A DNA stretch of 6,821 nt from Hyphomicrobiales bacterium (lineage in GTDB: Bacteria; Pseudomonadota; Alphaproteobacteria; Rhizobiales; NORP267): the NCBI GenBank assembly GCA_016764455.1, contig JAESRU010000019.1:4947-11767 (forward strand). Direction: 5' to 3'. The notes below the pieces were generated by a model, which saw only the letters and a list, made by a program, of their open reading frames with translations, had not been told where the DNA came from and ran no database searches. Both the position numbers and the translations under genes were made by a program. The number at the start of each line of letters is the position of its first letter. The first letter of the stretch is position 1. This document shows positions 6,643-6,821 of this stretch, one piece after another.

Positions 6643-6671
6643 CTGGAATCAATTGGGTTCTTGCATATAGT
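6643..6671 (+). promoter_or_regulatory. Weak candidate promoter for the downstream gene
   Basis: TATAGT at 6666-6671 matches the -10 consensus at five of six positions. The hexamer 17 nt upstream (CTGGAA, 6643-6648) is a poor -35 box, and a better one (TTGCTG, 6640-6645) is 20 nt away. A promoter is expected here because the preceding terminator isolates the next gene. The exact boxes are uncertain. Confidence 0.3.
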
Positions 6672-6705
6672 GGGCAGGGGGCGACGTCATATTTGATGGA
6701 TGGTG

Positions 6706-6821
6706 ATGAGCATGTTTGTTCGTAAAAACCTGATGCGACTGTTTGCTTTGGTCCCGGCAGCTTTTCTCGCAATCTATTTGATTGGGGTTGGTCAGGCGCA
6801 AGAGCGGGTATTGCCCGAGAC
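6706..6821 (+). CDS. Exported protein, N-terminal fragment (possibly Do/DegQ-family serine protease)
   Basis: An open frame runs off the window edge after 38 codons. It begins MSMFVRKNLMR with a positively charged n-region, then a hydrophobic core (LFALVPAAFLAIYLIGVG, residues 12-29) and a plausible signal peptidase I site after GQA (29-31), giving a mature start of QERVLPE. It is therefore probably secreted to the periplasm. The start is uncertain: in-frame ATG 6700, GTG 6703, ATG 6706 and ATG 6712 are all possible and none has a strong SD. In many alphaproteobacteria the gene after rplQ is a Do-like (DegP/DegQ) serine protease whose mature part begins with a similar ER-V-P motif. That assignment rests on context and a few residues only; no protease domain is visible here. 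Confidence 0.7.
   Translation, partial: MSMFVRKNLMRLFALVPAAFLAIYLIGVGQAQERVLPE

Noticed and set aside
1..6821. Mobile elements, CRISPR arrays, tRNA/rRNA genes or a hidden defence or biosynthetic system
   Set aside because: Nearly all of the window is accounted for by conserved ribosomal-protein operon genes in standard order. No long direct or inverted repeats, integrase-like frames or cloverleaf sequences were seen.

Overview
The window is an ordinary but well-preserved piece of a bacterial ribosomal-protein super-operon. It holds the distal spc operon followed by the alpha operon, all on the + strand: rplF (3' end only) - rplR - rpsE - rpmD - rplO - secY - adk - rpsM - rpsK - rpoA - rplQ. 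A strong intrinsic terminator follows, then the 5' end of an exported protein. The organism is most likely an alphaproteobacterium. adk sits directly behind secY, there is no rpmJ after secY, and rpsD is absent between rpsK and rpoA. RplO and RplQ carry long charged C-terminal tails. RpoA closely resembles the alphaproteobacterial form. Base composition looks moderate (about half G+C by eye), and genus cannot be told from this window.

Layout. Positions 1-1939 encode 50S proteins L6 (tail), L18, L30 and L15 and 30S protein S5, with 12-41 nt gaps and mostly clear Shine-Dalgarno (SD) sites. A 65-nt gap with a perfect 14-bp palindrome precedes secY (2005-3342). secY overlaps adk (GTG start at 3339) by 4 nt. 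The 199-nt gap at 3996-4194 is the largest non-coding stretch. It holds a good sigma70-type promoter (TTGACG - 16 nt - TATAAA) and a leader of about 135 nt that can fold into two hairpins, with an apical loop complementary to the sequence entering the rpsM SD. rpsM, rpsK, rpoA and rplQ follow. The rpsK-rpoA gap contains two tandem hairpins, and rpoA probably starts at GTG 5069 rather than ATG 5051. The terminator at 6599-6629 ends the operon. The last gene, from about 6706, is cut by the window edge after 38 codons; it has a signal peptide and may be a Do/DegQ-type periplasmic protease.

How the genes work together. The block couples ribosome assembly (L6, L18, L30, L15, L17, S5, S13, S11) to membrane protein export (SecY), adenylate balance (Adk) and transcription (RNA polymerase alpha). 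A separate promoter before rpsM would let the alpha-operon part be tuned independently of the spc part.

No mobile element, CRISPR array, tRNA or obvious new gene system is visible. The points worth a second look are regulatory: the rpsM leader with its possible loop-SD pseudoknot, the tandem hairpins and start-site choice at rpoA, and the palindrome before secY.
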